From: a virus | DNA: 25,748 nucleotides | Strand: one strand, 5' to 3' | Virus record (IMG/VR): IMGVR_UViG_3300030116_002108 | Span: 1-25,748 of that record | Shown here: positions 24,678 through 25,748 of the stretch, in pieces | How positions within the stretch are numbered: the stretch's first letter is position 1 | Layout: the number at the start of each line of letters is the position of its first letter | Notes under the pieces: generated by a model | What the model saw: the letters and a program-made list of their open reading frames with translations, nothing else | Database searches by the model: none | What the model was told of the DNA's origin: nothing | Position numbers and translations under genes: made by a program

Positions 24678-25748
24678 TTACTTTATTATTTGTGAATTTG
24701 TTCCAGCGTTATTATATCTGGATATGTTTATATTTATCTTTGGTTTTTCAATAGCTACATTAGGTCTGTACAAATGTCTATTATTCGCCATTATAGCTAA
24801 ACCGCTACTTATAGAAGCGTCAAACTTTGTTCTTTTGTTTATATCAAATTTAGCCCAATCGTTTAGTAAATCATTAAAATACAAGTCTCCAAAACTACCA
24901 TCTTGTTTCATACCAACGTGATCTTGAATATACATTTCAATAGCAGCCGCATGAGCTTGTTTTATATCTTCGCTTGAGTTTGGTATACCACCTATTTCTT
25001 TTTCAGCTGTAGATAATTTATTCCAAACTTTATCTGGCCTGTTCATACTATAACCTCTGTAACCTCTACGCCTTAAATAGTATAATAATCTAGGTTTGTT
25101 ATTTTCTGCTAATATTGGCATACCATAAAAAACTAATGCCATTAATACGTCTTCAAAAAATATTTCTGCCGTAGGTGGTCTTGATAAGTATTCTAAAAAA
25201 AAGCTGTTCGCAGGAGCGTCCTCCATACTAAACCTGGTTAAGCCGTGTAATGCTCCTTTAGATCCTTTTCCATCTACGGTTCCTGATATATCATAAGAGT
25301 CGCAACCAAACGCTCCCATGTGTTCATTACCAGGATACTTAATACCATTTTTCAAAACCACTCTATTTTGCAACTGTTGAGGTGGAACCCAACTAACTTT
25401 AAACCTACCTTTTGGATCTGGATAAAATATTACGTTTGAATCTTTAACACCATTAATCCATTGAAAATTACCTTGAGTTACACCTAGTGTTCTAGACATT
25501 TCTTCATTGTAATCTATTTGCTCGTATATTTTCACTAAGTTAAATATACTATTTTTTGTTTCATCTCTAAACGCGTGTTCTTCGGTTCTTGGAAACTGAC
25601 GATAAAATTCGTTTAAAGCATCTTGATCATTTTTTAAACCTTCGGCTTCATTTTGCCAATGATCTATTACGCCTATATCTATTAATTCACCGTCTGGGGC
25701 AAACACGTCGACACTAGGAGTAGTGAATACTGGAACTCCATACTCGTC
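24678..25748 (-). CDS. terL: Terminase large subunit, C-terminal nuclease part (partial)
   Basis: The frame is open to the right window edge, so only the last 356 residues are present; the GTG at 25706 is an internal Val codon. The visible part follows the ATPase domain. FYRQFPRTEEHAFRDETKNS is the linker typical of phage large terminases. An RNase H-like nuclease domain comes next: GAFGCDSYDISG holds the likely first metal-binding Asp, FFEDVLMALVFYGMPILAEN the second acidic site region, and KFDASISSGLAIMANN the likely last Asp. The enzyme cuts concatemeric DNA and drives it into the prohead through the portal. The C-terminus INISRYNNAGTNSQIIK overlaps nothing; the portal ATG is 1 nt farther on. 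Being first in the visible order (terminase, portal, scaffold, capsid), it defines the packaging end of the module. The assignment is firm; the ATPase half is outside the window. Confidence 0.93.
   Translation of the reverse strand, partial: DEYGVPVFTTPSVDVFAPDGELIDIGVIDHWQNEAEGLKNDQDALNEFYRQFPRTEEHAFRDETKNSIFNLVKIYEQIDYNEEMSRTLGVTQGNFQWINGVKDSNVIFYPDPKGRFKVSWVPPQQLQNRVVLKNGIKYPGNEHMGAFGCDSYDISGTVDGKGSKGALHGLTRFSMEDAPANSFFLEYLSRPPTAEIFFEDVLMALVFYGMPILAENNKPRLLYYLRRRGYRGYSMNRPDKVWNKLSTAEKEIGGIPNSSEDIKQAHAAAIEMYIQDHVGMKQDGSFGDLYFNDLLNDWAKFDINKRTKFDASISSGLAIMANNRHLYRPNVAIEKPKININISRYNNAGTNSQIIK

Noticed and set aside
24678-25706. A complete 342-residue gene starting with GTG at 25706.
   Set aside because: The frame continues upstream without a stop to the window edge, and the protein begins in the middle of a terminase domain, so the GTG is an internal Val codon.
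1-25748. Defence, anti-defence, CRISPR, tRNA, lysis or lysogeny functions.
   Set aside because: I looked on both strands and in every gap; the gaps are at most about 70 nt and hold only the signals listed, and no ORF carries such motifs.

Overview
This window looks like the virion-assembly half of a short-tailed (podovirus-like) tailed phage of the marine metagenome type. Everything is on the minus strand, so transcription runs from right to left. The DNA is strongly AT-rich, genes are packed with gaps of 1 to about 70 nt, and there are no RNA genes, integrase, CRISPR array or insertion sequence. Nearly all start codons follow A/T-rich leaders without a Shine-Dalgarno sequence, while strong SD-like sequences are tolerated inside genes. 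All 13 visible stop codons are TAA. Together these point to a Bacteroidota (probably marine flavobacterial) host and a distant relationship to crAss-like or other Bacteroidota podoviruses. The host is an inference.

In transcription order the head genes come first: the nuclease end of the large terminase subunit (24678-25748, cut by the window), portal (22247-24676), a scaffold-like acidic protein (21078-22205), the major capsid protein (19549-21057), a strong intrinsic terminator (about 19498-19536), and an unrecognised 273-residue protein with a disordered N-terminus (18656-19477). A second RNA hairpin lies at 18619-18642.

The tail genes follow: a 247-residue head-tail connector-like protein (17856-18599), a 582-residue adaptor or tail-tube protein with a probable inserted beta-sandwich (16101-17849), and a giant 3517-residue tail nozzle/propeller protein (5544-16097) that takes up about 41% of the window. 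Next are a beta-rich 424-residue protein and a 120-residue protein of unknown role.

The left end resembles the T7 gene 13-14-15-16 ejection cassette by order and composition: a small GNAT-fold protein with a degenerate acetyl-CoA loop (3384-3851), an Ala/Gln/Gly/Met-rich 238-residue protein (2684-3400), a 605-residue protein with a perfect EF-hand loop (849-2666), and the start of a further gene that runs off the left edge (1-841).

The most striking point is the giant nozzle protein. Motifs I associate with the conserved nozzle family occur at the N-terminus, around residues 1690-1910, and again in the last about 200 residues. Some 1400 residues appear to be inserted between the last two blocks, and they contain several beta-sandwich-like modules. 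This suggests a receptor-binding or carbohydrate-binding array looped out of the propeller. I saw no defence, anti-defence or metabolic system; the novelty here is in virion architecture and in the regulatory signals around the capsid gene.
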